Assembly: GCF_020523825.1 (NCBI RefSeq)
Contig: NZ_JAJALK010000015.1
Location: forward strand, 96,526 to 160,525
Origin: Methylobacterium brachiatum
GTDB taxonomy: Bacteria; Pseudomonadota; Alphaproteobacteria; Rhizobiales; Beijerinckiaceae
DNA length: 64,000 nucleotides
Reading direction: 5' to 3'
Part shown: positions 16,876 through 25,711 of the stretch, piece by piece
How the letters are laid out: every line of letters begins with the position of its first letter
Numbering within the stretch: position 1 is the first letter of the stretch
The notes under the pieces: model-generated
Databases searched by the model: none
What the model saw: only the letters and a program-made list of their open reading frames with translations
What the model was told of the DNA's origin: nothing
Position numbers and translations under genes: made by a program

Positions 16876-17634
16876 GTGCCGACAGCCCTCGCCCTCTCGC
16901 CCCATCTCGACGACGCGGCCTTCTCCTGCGGCGGGCTGCTGGCGAGCCTGGCCGGGGAGGGCTGGCGGGTGGTGATGGCGACGCTGTTCACCGGCAGCGT
17001 CGTCGATCCGAAGGGGTTCGCGCTCGCCTGCCAGCTCGACAAGGGCCTGCCGGCCGAGATCGACTACATGGCTCTGCGCCGGGCCGAGGATGTCCGGGCC
17101 GTCGAAGAACTCGGGATCGCGCCGCCGCTGCACCTGCCGTTCCGCGAGGCGCCGCACCGCGGCTACGGCTCCGCGCCGGAGCTGTTTTCCGCCCCCCGCG
17201 CCGATGACGGCATCGCCGCTGATCTGGCGCCGGCCCTCGCCGAGCTCGTCGCCGCGGAGAGGCCGGACCTCATCCTCGCCCCGCAGGCGGTCGGCGGCCA
17301 TGTCGACCATGTCCAGGCGGTCCGCGCCCTGACGAGCCTCGCCGTGCCGATCCCGATCCTGTGGTGGCGCGACTTCCCCTACACGGTCCGCGAGGCCACG
17401 CCCAGGGAGCCCCTGGCCGACCTGTTCGCTACCCTGCCGGTGCGGCGGATCGCCCTCGATCCCGGGGCTCGGGCGCGCAAACGCGCGGCCTGCGCGGCCT
17501 ATACGAGCCAGATCGGCTTCCAGTTCGGCGGCGTGGCGGGTCTCGACGCGCGGCTCGCCCGCGAGGAGGGGATCGAGGGCTTCCGCCTCGCGGGCCGGCT
17601 CGGAACGCCGATCCCCGGCCTCGATGCCGGCTGA
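16876..17634 (+). CDS. PIG-L/LmbE family deacetylase
   Basis: The 252-residue zinc enzyme of the PIG-L family removes N-acetyl groups from sugars in mycothiol, bacillithiol and GPI-anchor synthesis. The N-terminal metal motif reads LSPHLDDAAFSCGG and the second is GGHVDHVQ, both as expected. I choose the GTG at 16876 because the motif begins about seven residues later and the previous gene ends 17 bases upstream. The order GT4 then PIG-L reproduces the glycosylate-then-deacetylate logic of low-molecular-weight thiol pathways, but no cysteine ligase homologue (MshC or BshC) is in the window. The 3' end overlaps the next gene by 11 bases. Confidence 0.87.
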   Translation: MPTALALSPHLDDAAFSCGGLLASLAGEGWRVVMATLFTGSVVDPKGFALACQLDKGLPAEIDYMALRRAEDVRAVEELGIAPPLHLPFREAPHRGYGSAPELFSAPRADDGIAADLAPALAELVAAERPDLILAPQAVGGHVDHVQAVRALTSLAVPIPILWWRDFPYTVREATPREPLADLFATLPVRRIALDPGARARKRAACAAYTSQIGFQFGGVAGLDARLAREEGIEGFRLAGRLGTPIPGLDAG

Positions 17635-18253
17635 GCCGCAGGCGCCGAAATCCCTGGCCGACCCGGAGGCGCTGGCCGCCCGCCGCGCCCTGATCACCGC
17701 GCCGCATATCGCCCCGATCCGGGCCCTGGCCGAGCGGATTTCCGCGGAGCGGGGCGCGCCGGTTCCGGTGCCCGACCCCCTCGACGGCGGCGTCGCGGCG
17801 CGGGTGCTTTTGCTCCTGGAGACGCCGGGTCCGGCGGTGCTGCGCACCGGCTTCGTCACCCGCGACAGCGCGAACGGCACCGCCGCCAACCTGTTCCGGT
17901 TCCTTCGGGAGGCCGGAATCCCGCGAGCCGAAACCCTGATCTGGAACGCGGTGCCCTGGCTGATCCACGCCGCGGGCGCACTCAACCGGGCGCCGCGCCG
18001 GGCGGAGGTCGCCGCGGCCGCGCCCTATCTGGCGCCGCTGCTGGACCTGCTGCCGCGGCTGAGCGTGGCGGTCCTGGCCGGGCGCTTCGCCGGCGGGGCG
18101 GCTCCGGCGATCGCGGCCCTGCGCCCCGGCCTGCCGCTGATCGCCATCCCCCATCCGAGTCCGACCTATGTCTGCACCTCGCCGGAGGTGCCCGCTCGGA
18201 TCCGGCAGGGCCTGTCGGAGGCCGCGGCGCTCCTGCGCCGCACCGATCCGTGA
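17624..18253 (+). CDS. Uracil-DNA glycosylase superfamily protein
   Basis: The 209-residue protein resembles a clade of UDG-fold proteins. It has a motif A-like region (LLLLETPGPAVLRTGFVTRDS), the segment LIWNAVPWLIHAAG and a motif B-like IPHPSPTYV near the C-terminus. Family 4/5 iron-sulfur cysteines are absent. Whether it excises uracil is unknown: the usual catalytic GQDPY is not present. It overlaps the deacetylase gene by 11 bases, so it is co-translated with a metabolic operon, which is an odd place for a repair enzyme. It may be a moonlighting hydrolase of the same fold or a passenger gene. Confidence 0.7.
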   Translation: MPAEPQAPKSLADPEALAARRALITAPHIAPIRALAERISAERGAPVPVPDPLDGGVAARVLLLLETPGPAVLRTGFVTRDSANGTAANLFRFLREAGIPRAETLIWNAVPWLIHAAGALNRAPRRAEVAAAAPYLAPLLDLLPRLSVAVLAGRFAGGAAPAIAALRPGLPLIAIPHPSPTYVCTSPEVPARIRQGLSEAAALLRRTDP

Positions 18254-18403
18254 GCAGAGCGTGCCCGCCCCCGCCCGGCCTTCCCTGGCCTTGAGCGCCG
18301 GTTCGGCCTACATGCGGGGCAACGGGCCGCGGTCCGGGAACATCCGGCACGGGCGCAGGCCTTCGGCCGGGCCGCGCAGCCGGAAGGGCGGACGCCGAAC
18401 GGC

Positions 18404-19492
18404 ATGAACTTTCAGGGACAGCACCGGGGACCGGCAAAGCCGGTCGAGCCGGTCGAGCACGACGCTGCCGCGGGCACCTCGCGGAAGAGCTGGCGCGGCC
18501 GGTATGCCTGGATCGGCACGGCCGCCAGCATCGTGCTGTTCGCGGTCTCGCTCGGCGTGCTGTGGAAGCTCGTCCAGAGCGTGAGCTGGGCGGAGGTCCG
18601 CGCGGCCGTGGCGGCGGCGACCGCCGAGCAGCTCGGCCTCGCCTTCCTGTTCGTCGGCATCAGCTACCTGTTCCTCACGGGCTACGACGCGCTGGCCCTG
18701 CGTCAGCTCCGGATCAAGGTGCCCTACCGGATCACCGCGCTCGCCTCGTTCACGAGCTACGCGGTGAGCTTCACCCTCGGCTTCCCGCTGCTGACCGCCG
18801 GCACGATCCGCTACTGGATCTATGCCCGGCAGGGCCTGTCCACGGCCAAGATCGCGGCGCTCACGGTCATCGCCGGCTTCACCTTCTGGCTCGGCATGGG
18901 CGTCGTGCTCGGCCTCAGCCTGATCATCGAGGCGGGCCAGCTCGCCGGGCTCGCCTTCACGTCGATCCGGATCAACCAGGGCGTCGGGCTTGCGGCGCTG
19001 GCCCTGGTGCTCGGCTACCTCGCCTGGGTCTCGGCCAAGAAGCGCAGCATCACCGTCAAGCAGTGGCGGCTGGAACTGCCCGGCGCCTCGGTCTCGATCG
19101 GGCAGATGCTCGTCGGGATCGGCGATGTCTGCGCGGCGGCGGCCGTGCTCTACGTCCTGCTGCCGCAGGAGACGACGCTGGGCTTCACCACCTTCCTGGC
19201 GATCTACGTGCTGGCCGCCATGCTGGGCATCGCATCCAACGCGCCCGGGGGGATCGGGGTGTTCGAGGCCACGATCCTGCTCGCTTTGTCGAGCCTGCCG
19301 CGCAACGAGGTGCTGACCTCCCTGCTGTTGTTCCGGGGCTGCTACTACATCGTGCCGTTCATGACCGCCCTGGCGATGCTCGGCCTCTACGAGATCGTGA
19401 AGCGGGCCGGGGGCGCGCGCGATCCCGGGCCGCCGGAGGGGATTGCCGGCCCGTCCGGGCGGCCGCGGCCCGACGACACCGGATCCCGGTAA
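18404..19492 (+). CDS. Lysylphosphatidylglycerol synthase-like transmembrane protein
   Basis: The 362-residue integral membrane protein has about eight hydrophobic helices and matches the flippase-like N-terminal domain family of MprF (UPF0104/LPG synthase TM region). The catalytic cytosolic aminoacyltransferase domain is missing. Recognisable stretches include SFTSYAVSFTLGFPLL and SNAPGGIGVFEATILL. Such proteins are thought to move lipids across the inner membrane. It lies 150 bases after the UDG-like gene in the same direction. It may export or anchor a lipid-linked product of the upstream cluster, though an independent role is equally possible. Confidence 0.85.
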   Translation: MNFQGQHRGPAKPVEPVEHDAAAGTSRKSWRGRYAWIGTAASIVLFAVSLGVLWKLVQSVSWAEVRAAVAAATAEQLGLAFLFVGISYLFLTGYDALALRQLRIKVPYRITALASFTSYAVSFTLGFPLLTAGTIRYWIYARQGLSTAKIAALTVIAGFTFWLGMGVVLGLSLIIEAGQLAGLAFTSIRINQGVGLAALALVLGYLAWVSAKKRSITVKQWRLELPGASVSIGQMLVGIGDVCAAAAVLYVLLPQETTLGFTTFLAIYVLAAMLGIASNAPGGIGVFEATILLALSSLPRNEVLTSLLLFRGCYYIVPFMTALAMLGLYEIVKRAGGARDPGPPEGIAGPSGRPRPDDTGSR

Positions 19493-19514
19493 CCGGTCCG
19501 GCACGCCCTCGACC

Positions 19515-20780
19515 ATGTCCGACCGTCCGCGCAGTTCCCAATCCTGGATGGGCGCCGCGATCGCGGTCGGCCTGTTCGGCATCGCCGTGGCACTCTCCGG
19601 CCGTCTCGAACTCCCGCTGATCCTCGTCGGCCTCGGTGCCGTCTGCATCGGCGGCTGGCTCGGCGGCCGCGGCCAGGAGGCGCCGCGTCCGCGACCGGCG
19701 GCGACCGCCCAGCGACACGCGATCGCCGAGGCGCTCCTCGCCCACGTTCCCGACCCGGTCATCCTGGTGGACCGCCGCACCCTCGTGGTGGAGGCCAACC
19801 CGGCGGCCCGGGCGCTCCTGCCGGCCCTGCATCAGGCGCGGCCCCTGTCCTTCGCTCTGCGCAGCCCGGAAGTCCTCGACGGGGTCGAAGCGGTCCTCAG
19901 CTCGGGCATGCCCCGCCGCGTTCCCCTGGCGACCCGGGTGCCCCTGGAGCGGACCTTCGAGGTCCAGATCGGCGCCCTGCCGATGCCGGACGGATCGGGG
20001 GTGAGCGCCGTGCTGTTCCTGCGCGACCTGACCTCGGCCCGGCGCCTGGAGGCGATGCGGGTCGATTTCGTGGCCAATGCCAGCCACGAGCTGCGCACCC
20101 CGCTCGCCACGCTGATCGGCTTCATCGAGACCCTGCAGGGGCCGGCCCGCGAGGATGCGCAGGCCCGCGAGCGGTTCCTGGAGATCATGCGCGTCCAGGC
20201 CCTGCGCATGACCCGGCTGATCGACGACCTGCTGTCGCTGTCGCGGATCGAGCTGCGCGAGCACGTCGCGCCCACCACCGTGGTCGATCTCGGGGCGCTC
20301 GCCCGCCAGATGGTCGACGCGCAGGGGCCGCCCGCCGAGGCGCGGGGCGCCACGGTGCAGTTCGAGGACGGGGCCGGGCCGTATCCGGTGCCCGGCGATG
20401 CCGACGAGCTCGCCCGGGTGATCGAGAACCTGATCGAGAACGCCGTGAAATACGGGGGCGGCCATGTCGGCGTCAGCCTGTCCCGGGAAGAGGATCCCCG
20501 GCTCGGGCGCCGGATCGTCCTGTCCGTGACGGATGACGGCCCCGGCATCCCGCCCGAGCACATCCCGCGCCTGACCGAGCGCTTCTACCGGGTCGACGTG
20601 GCCTCGAGCCGCGCCCGGGGCGGGACGGGCCTCGGCCTCGCCATCGTCAAGCACAGCCTCAACCGCCACCGCGGCCGCCTCGCGATCGACAGCACGGTCG
20701 GGCAGGGGACCACCGTACGCGTCAGCCTGCCGGAATACGGCGCCACCGCCGAGCTGCCGCGCGCGGCCGATCAGACGTAG
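19515..20780 (+). CDS. PhoR-like sensor histidine kinase
   Basis: The 421-residue membrane kinase has two N-terminal helices (about residues 12-48), a PAS-like sensor (HVPDPVILVDRRTLVVEANPAA), a dimerisation domain with H-box DFVANASHELRTPLATLIGF, and a catalytic domain with N box VIENLIENAVKYGG, DDGPGIP and GGTGLGLAIVKH. The arrangement matches PhoR of phosphate regulation. No response regulator or pst gene is adjacent, so the partner is unassigned. The ATG at 19515 is chosen because the first helix follows closely. The stop overlaps the convergent GST gene end by ten bases. Confidence 0.88.
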   Translation: MSDRPRSSQSWMGAAIAVGLFGIAVALSGRLELPLILVGLGAVCIGGWLGGRGQEAPRPRPAATAQRHAIAEALLAHVPDPVILVDRRTLVVEANPAARALLPALHQARPLSFALRSPEVLDGVEAVLSSGMPRRVPLATRVPLERTFEVQIGALPMPDGSGVSAVLFLRDLTSARRLEAMRVDFVANASHELRTPLATLIGFIETLQGPAREDAQARERFLEIMRVQALRMTRLIDDLLSLSRIELREHVAPTTVVDLGALARQMVDAQGPPAEARGATVQFEDGAGPYPVPGDADELARVIENLIENAVKYGGGHVGVSLSREEDPRLGRRIVLSVTDDGPGIPPEHIPRLTERFYRVDVASSRARGGTGLGLAIVKHSLNRHRGRLAIDSTVGQGTTVRVSLPEYGATAELPRAADQT

Positions 20781-21373
20781 GGGCCGATCCCGAGCGCCGT
20801 CTCCACGCGGGTGATCCAGGGGCGGAGGGCCGGGTAGGGCGCCAGGTCGAAGCCGCCCTCGTGGGCCATGCGCGTGTAGGCGACCAGGGCCACGTCGGCG
20901 AGCGTCAGCGCGTCGCCGACCATGAAGGCGGAGCGTTCGAGCGTCCCCTGCATCAGCTGAAGGGCGTCCGCGCCGCGTTCAGCCAGCCTCGGATCGAGCG
21001 TGTCCGGCGCCCGCTTCAGGTAATGGAGCTGGTAGCGGCGGACCGCGATGTAGGGCTCGTGGCTGTACTGCTCCCAGAACATCCATTGCAGCATCCGGGC
21101 GCGGGCCCGCGCCGCCTCGGGGATGATGCCCGAGCCTTCCGCGAGATGGAGGATGATCGCGTTCGACTCCGACAGCGTCTCGCCATCGGGAAACACCAGG
21201 AGCGGGACCCGGCCGGCGGGGTTCAGCGCCAGGAAGGCCGGGTCGCGGGTCCCGCCGCCCGGCACATCGACGGTGCGCCAGACCGACGGGATACCGAGAT
21301 GATCGGCCACCCATTTGACCTTGAGGCAATTCCCGGAGCCGGGATCGCCGTAAAGGGTCAGGGGTTCCGTCAT
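20771..21373 (-). CDS. Glutathione S-transferase family protein
   Basis: The 200-residue soluble protein has an N-terminal thioredoxin-like domain (LTLYGDPGSGNCLKVKW, then NPAGRVPLLVFPDGETLSESNAI, the glutathione-binding region). An all-helical C-terminal domain follows with FMVGDALTLADVALVAYT. It should conjugate or reduce small electrophiles with glutathione in the cytoplasm; substrate unknown. A long open frame continues upstream of the ATG at 21373, but that part is antisense to the copper ATPase gene and not coding. It is transcribed divergently from the copper ATPase gene. Confidence 0.9.
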   Translation of the reverse strand: MTEPLTLYGDPGSGNCLKVKWVADHLGIPSVWRTVDVPGGGTRDPAFLALNPAGRVPLLVFPDGETLSESNAIILHLAEGSGIIPEAARARARMLQWMFWEQYSHEPYIAVRRYQLHYLKRAPDTLDPRLAERGADALQLMQGTLERSAFMVGDALTLADVALVAYTRMAHEGGFDLAPYPALRPWITRVETALGIGPYV

Positions 21374-21446
21374 CGGATCTCTCGCGCGTGGTGCGCAGGA
21401 AATCTGTCGGGCGCGTCGCGATTTGGCAATGCGATTCGGCTGGCCC

Positions 21447-21468
21447 TTGACCTTCCCATCATGGGAAG
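21447..21468 (+). promoter_or_regulatory. CueR-type copper promoter with operator dyad
   Basis: A -35 box TTGACC (21447-21452) is overlapped by a perfect 17-base dyad CTTCCCATCATGGGAAG (21452-21468), the pattern expected for MerR-type operators placed in an overlong spacer. The downstream regulator is CueR-like. The -10 would fall at about 21472-21477, only about eight bases before the annotated ATG. Confidence 0.75.
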
Positions 21469-21484
21469 CCCCATCTGAGCCGGC

Positions 21485-23986
21485 ATGGATGCCCCGATCG
21501 GAACCGCCACCGTGCCCGAACACGTCTCCTTGAGCTTCCCCGTCGAGGGGATGTCCTGCGCGTCCTGCGTCGGCCGCGTCGAGCGCGCCCTCAAAGCCCT
21601 GCCCGGCGCCCGGGACGTGGCGGTCAACCTCGCCACCCACCGCGCCACCCTCGTCCTCGACGGTGGTGCGCGCCCGGCCGACGCCGCCGCGGTTCTGGCC
21701 GAGGCCGGCTACCCGGTCCCGGAGACGCAGAGCGTGATCGCCGTCGAGGGGATGTCCTGCGCCTCCTGCGTCGGTCGGGTCGAGTGCGCGCTCGCGGCCG
21801 TGCCGGGCGTGAGCGGCGCCAGCGTCAACCTCGTCACCGGCCAGGCCGCGATCCGCCATCCGGAGGGGCTGGTGGCGACCTCCGATCTCGTCGCGGCGGT
21901 GGAGGCCGCCGGCTACGAGGCGCGCCTGCTCGATGACGGGCCGCGGATCGACCCTGCGGCCCGGCAGGAGGCCGAGGGCCGAGCCCTGCGGCGCGACGCC
22001 ATCGCGGCGGCGTTGCTCTCCGCCCCCGTGGTCGTCCTCGATATGGGCGGCCACATCCTGCCGCAGCTCCATGGTGGCTCGGTCACGGCCCTGGTCCAGG
22101 CCGCCCTGGCCACCCTGGTCCTCGCCTGGCCCGGGCGGCGCTTCTTCCTGCGCGGCGTACCGGGGCTGCTGCGCGGCCATCCGGACATGAACGCCCTCGT
22201 CGCCCTCGGGGCCGGGGCCGCCTACCTCTATTCGCTGGTCTCGACCCTGGCGCCGGGCCTGCTGCCCGCAGGTGCCGCGCATCTCTATTTCGAGGCCAGC
22301 GTGCTGATCGTCACGCTGATCCTGCTCGGGCGGACCCTGGAAGCCGGCGCCCGGGGCCGGACCGGCCAGGCCATCGCGCGGCTGATGGATCTGGCGCCCA
22401 AGACCGCCCGCGTCGTCCGCGACGGTACCGAGGTCGAGGTGGGGCTGGCGGAGCTGCGCATCGGCGACGTGGTCCGCGTCCGGCCCGGGGAGCGGGTCGC
22501 AGCGGACGGCGCGGTCCTGTCCGGCACGAGCCACGTCGACGAGAGCATGGTCACGGGCGAGGCGGTTCCCGTGCGCAAGGGGCCGGGAGACCGGATGGTC
22601 GGCGGCACCCTCAACGGGCGCGGCAGCCTCGACCTGCGGGTCGATGCGGTCGGCGCCGCCACGGTGCTCGCGCAGATCGCCGCCATGGTCGAGCGGGCCC
22701 AGGGCGGCAAGCTGCCGATCCAGGCGCTGGTCGATCGCGTCACCGGGCGCTTCGTGCCGGCGGTGATCGGGATCGCCCTCGCGACCTTCCTGGGCTGGCT
22801 GGTCCTCGCCCCGGCGCCCGCCCTCGGGCCGGCCCTGGTCAACGCCGTGGCCGTGCTGATCATCGCCTGCCCCTGCGCCATGGGTCTCGCCACGCCCACC
22901 GCCATCATGGTCGGGACCGGCCGCGCCGCGAGTCGCGGCATCCTGTTCCGCGACGGAGCGGCGCTGCAGCGCCTGCGCGACGTGCGCGTCGTGGCCTTCG
23001 ACAAGACCGGGACCCTCACCGAGGGCCGCCCGCGGGTGACGGATGTCGTGGCAGGGCCGGGCCTCACGGAGGATGCGGTGCTGACCCTGGCTGCCGGGCT
23101 CGAGAGCCGGTCCGAGCACCCGCTCGCCGGCGCCGTCGTGGCCGCCGCCCGGGCCCGGGGGCTCACCATCGCCGATCCGGCCAACTTCGAGGCCCTGGAC
23201 GGATTCGGCGTCTCCGGCGAAGTCGCCGGGCGGAGCCTCGCCCTCGGCGCGCCACGCTATCTCGACAGGCTCGGCATCGCCCGGGATCCGGACCTCACGG
23301 CCCGGGCCGAGCGCCTCGCGCGCGCGGGCAAGAGCCCGATCCATCTCGCCCTCGACGGTCGCCATGCCGCCCTTCTGGCCGTGGCCGACCCGGTTAAGGC
23401 CGGTGCCCGCGAGACCGTGGCCGCGCTGAGGGCGCAAGGCCTCGTGGTGGCGATGGTGACGGGGGACGACCCTCACACCGCCGCCGGGGTCGCGACGAGC
23501 CTCGGGATCGCCGAGGTCGCGGCCGGGATCCTGCCCGGCGGCAAGGTCGAGACGGTCAGGGCTTTCCGGTCGGCGCACGGGCCCGTGGCCTTCGTGGGCG
23601 ACGGCATCAACGATGCCCCGGCCCTCGCGGAGGCGGATGTCGGCCTGGCCATCGGCACCGGCACGGACATCGCCGTCGAGAGCGCCGACGTGGTGCTGAT
23701 GTCGGGGGATCCGCAGGCGCTCGTGGAGGCGCTGGCCCTGTCCCGGGCGGTGATGGCCAACATCCGGCAGAACCTGTTCTGGGCCTTCGCCTACAACGCC
23801 GCGCTGATCCCGGTGGCCGCGGGGCTGCTGGTGCCGTTCGGCGGCCCGGCCCTGTCGCCGGTGCTGGCCGCTGGCGCGATGGCCTTCTCGAGCGTCTTCG
23901 TGCTCGGCAATGCCCTGCGGCTGCGCCGGGCCGGCGGGCGGCCCGCACCCGCCGAGCAGCCGGCGCTGGCGCCGAGGGCCGCATGA
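21485..23986 (+). CDS. copA: Copper-exporting P1B-type ATPase
   Basis: The 833-residue inner-membrane pump exports Cu(I) using ATP. There are two N-terminal heavy-metal domains, each with GMSCASC (Cys25/28 and Cys92/95). The membrane metal site is CPC (462-464), the phosphorylation site is DKTGTLTEG with Asp506, and the SEHPLA and GDGINDAPAL motifs of the nucleotide-binding and hinge regions are present. The ATG at 21485 sits almost on the predicted transcript start, so translation may be leaderless or may begin at the GTG at 21511. It overlaps the CueR-like gene by four bases (ATGA), giving a self-contained copper-resistance operon. Confidence 0.94.
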   Translation: MDAPIGTATVPEHVSLSFPVEGMSCASCVGRVERALKALPGARDVAVNLATHRATLVLDGGARPADAAAVLAEAGYPVPETQSVIAVEGMSCASCVGRVECALAAVPGVSGASVNLVTGQAAIRHPEGLVATSDLVAAVEAAGYEARLLDDGPRIDPAARQEAEGRALRRDAIAAALLSAPVVVLDMGGHILPQLHGGSVTALVQAALATLVLAWPGRRFFLRGVPGLLRGHPDMNALVALGAGAAYLYSLVSTLAPGLLPAGAAHLYFEASVLIVTLILLGRTLEAGARGRTGQAIARLMDLAPKTARVVRDGTEVEVGLAELRIGDVVRVRPGERVAADGAVLSGTSHVDESMVTGEAVPVRKGPGDRMVGGTLNGRGSLDLRVDAVGAATVLAQIAAMVERAQGGKLPIQALVDRVTGRFVPAVIGIALATFLGWLVLAPAPALGPALVNAVAVLIIACPCAMGLATPTAIMVGTGRAASRGILFRDGAALQRLRDVRVVAFDKTGTLTEGRPRVTDVVAGPGLTEDAVLTLAAGLESRSEHPLAGAVVAAARARGLTIADPANFEALDGFGVSGEVAGRSLALGAPRYLDRLGIARDPDLTARAERLARAGKSPIHLALDGRHAALLAVADPVKAGARETVAALRAQGLVVAMVTGDDPHTAAGVATSLGIAEVAAGILPGGKVETVRAFRSAHGPVAFVGDGINDAPALAEADVGLAIGTGTDIAVESADVVLMSGDPQALVEALALSRAVMANIRQNLFWAFAYNAALIPVAAGLLVPFGGPALSPVLAAGAMAFSSVFVLGNALRLRRAGGRPAPAEQPALAPRAA

Positions 23987-24474
23987 GCGAGGGAGCCATC
24001 ACGATCGGCGAAGCGGCGCGGCGCACGGGCGTCTCGGCCAAGATGATCCGCTGGTACGAGGCGACCGGCCTGCTGCCGCCGGCGACCCGCTCCGAATCGG
24101 GCTACCGCCACTATGCCGAGGCGGATCTGCACACCCTGCGGTTCGTCCGCCGGGCCCGCGACCTCGGCTTCAGCGTCGAGGCCATCGCGGATTTGCTCGC
24201 GCTCTGGCGCGACCGCGCCCGGCCCAGCGCCGGCGTGAAGGCGATCGCCGAGGAACAGATCGCGGATCTGCGTCGCCGCATCACCGAGCTGGAGGGCATG
24301 GCCCGGACCCTGGAGCGCCTGGCCGAGAGCTGCTGCGGCGACGACCGGCCCGAATGCCCGATTCTCGACGACCTCGCGACGGAGGACAGGCCGCCTGCGC
24401 CGCGCCGGCAAACCTCACCCCTGGCGGCTCTGGGGCCCCGCTCGGCCCACCGGCGCGACAAGCGTGGCCGTTGA
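23983..24474 (+). CDS. cueR: CueR-like MerR family copper-responsive regulator
   Basis: The 163-residue regulator has a MerR helix-turn-helix (ITIGEAARRTGVSAKMIRWYE), a dimerisation helix and a metal loop CCGDDRPECPI, which matches the two-cysteine Cu(I) loop of CueR. It should sense cytoplasmic Cu(I) and activate the copper ATPase promoter. Its gene overlaps the ATPase stop by four bases. The tail after the metal loop is about 40 residues longer than in E. coli CueR and is basic and disordered. Confidence 0.92.
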   Translation: MSEGAITIGEAARRTGVSAKMIRWYEATGLLPPATRSESGYRHYAEADLHTLRFVRRARDLGFSVEAIADLLALWRDRARPSAGVKAIAEEQIADLRRRITELEGMARTLERLAESCCGDDRPECPILDDLATEDRPPAPRRQTSPLAALGPRSAHRRDKRGR

Positions 24475-24538
24475 CGGCGCGACTGGCCCCGGCTTTGCTG
24501 GTCCGGCACCGACCTGAAGGCCACGAAAGCCCGGACTC

Positions 24539-25711
24539 ATGCCCGTCCTCGAACGGATCCGCGATTTCGCCGACGCGATGAAGGCGTGGCGGCACGATCT
24601 GCACGCCCATCCCGAGCTGCTCTACGACGTGGAGCGGACCGCGGGTTTCGTGGCCGATCGGCTCCGCGACTTCGGCTGCGATTCGGTGGAGACCGGCATC
24701 GGCCGGACCGGCGTGGTCGGGGTGATCCGCGGCAACGGCCGGAACTCGAACCGCGCCATCGGGCTGCGCGCCGACATGGATGCCCTGCCGATCCAGGAGG
24801 TTCGGGACCTGCCCTACCGCTCCACGGTGCCGGGCAAGATGCACGCCTGCGGCCACGACGGGCACACCACGATGCTGCTCGGGGCGGCCAAGTACCTCGC
24901 CGAGACCCGGGATTTCGACGGCGCCGCGGTGCTGATCTTCCAGCCCGCCGAGGAGGGCGGTGGCGGCGGCGAGGCGATGGTCGAGGACGGCCTGATGGAG
25001 CGGTTCGGGATCGAATCGGTCTACGGGATGCACAACATCCCCGGGATGGCGGTCGGCACCTTCGCGATCCGTCCGGGGCCGATCATGGCCTCGACCGATC
25101 GTTTCACCATCACGATCGAGGGGCGGGGCGGCCACGCGGCCCTGCCGCAGAACGCCGTCGACAGCGTGCTGGTGGCCAGCCACGTGATCATCGCCCTGCA
25201 GAGCATCGTGTCGCGCAACCTCCATCCGCTGGAATCGGCCGTCGTCTCGGTCTGCGCGCTCGATGCCGGCGAGGCGTTCAACGTGCTGCCGCAGAGCGTC
25301 ACCATGCGCGGCACCATGCGCACCCTGTCCCAGGCGGTGCGCAGCCAGATCAAGGCGCGGATCGAGACCCTGGTGGCGGAGATCGCCGGCGGCTTCGGCG
25401 CGAAGGGCGTCGTGGAATACGGCTCGAGCTATCCGGTGACCGAGAATCACCCGGCCGAGACGGACTTCATGGCCGGCGTGGCCGAGGCGCTGGTCGGGCC
25501 GGAGAATGTCGACCGGACCGTCGCGCCGATGATGACGGCGGAGGACTTCTCCTACATGCTCGGCCGCCGCCCCGGCGCCTACATGTTCATCGGTAACGGC
25601 GACAGTGCCTCGCTCCACCACCCCCATTACGACTTCAACGACGCCGCGACCCCGTACGGGGCTTCGCTGTGGGCGCGTCTGATCGAGACGGCGCTGCCCC
25701 TGACGGCGTGA
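24539..25711 (+). CDS. M20 family amidohydrolase (hippurate hydrolase-like)
   Basis: The 390-residue di-metal hydrolase belongs to the M20D family that cleaves N-acyl amino acids or indole-acetyl amino acid conjugates. Seen motifs are WRHDLHAHPELLYDVERTA, LRADMDALPIQE, HACGHDGHTTMLLGAA (metal and base) and PAEEGGGGGEAM. A C-terminal catalytic-domain His lies in SLHHPHYDFND. It is cytoplasmic with no signal peptide. The stop overlaps the ChrA start by four bases, though a shared function is not obvious. Substrate cannot be assigned. Confidence 0.9.
   Translation: MPVLERIRDFADAMKAWRHDLHAHPELLYDVERTAGFVADRLRDFGCDSVETGIGRTGVVGVIRGNGRNSNRAIGLRADMDALPIQEVRDLPYRSTVPGKMHACGHDGHTTMLLGAAKYLAETRDFDGAAVLIFQPAEEGGGGGEAMVEDGLMERFGIESVYGMHNIPGMAVGTFAIRPGPIMASTDRFTITIEGRGGHAALPQNAVDSVLVASHVIIALQSIVSRNLHPLESAVVSVCALDAGEAFNVLPQSVTMRGTMRTLSQAVRSQIKARIETLVAEIAGGFGAKGVVEYGSSYPVTENHPAETDFMAGVAEALVGPENVDRTVAPMMTAEDFSYMLGRRPGAYMFIGNGDSASLHHPHYDFNDAATPYGASLWARLIETALPLTA

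Noticed and set aside
8442..18253. Mycothiol biosynthesis cluster
   Set aside because: GT4 and PIG-L genes and an inositol-phosphate synthase fit, but the cysteine ligase is absent and YcaO, methyltransferase and isomerase have no place in that pathway.
21374..23578. Upstream extension of the GST frame to 935 codons
   Set aside because: It is antisense to the copper ATPase gene and has no protein features; only the last 200 codons match a GST.
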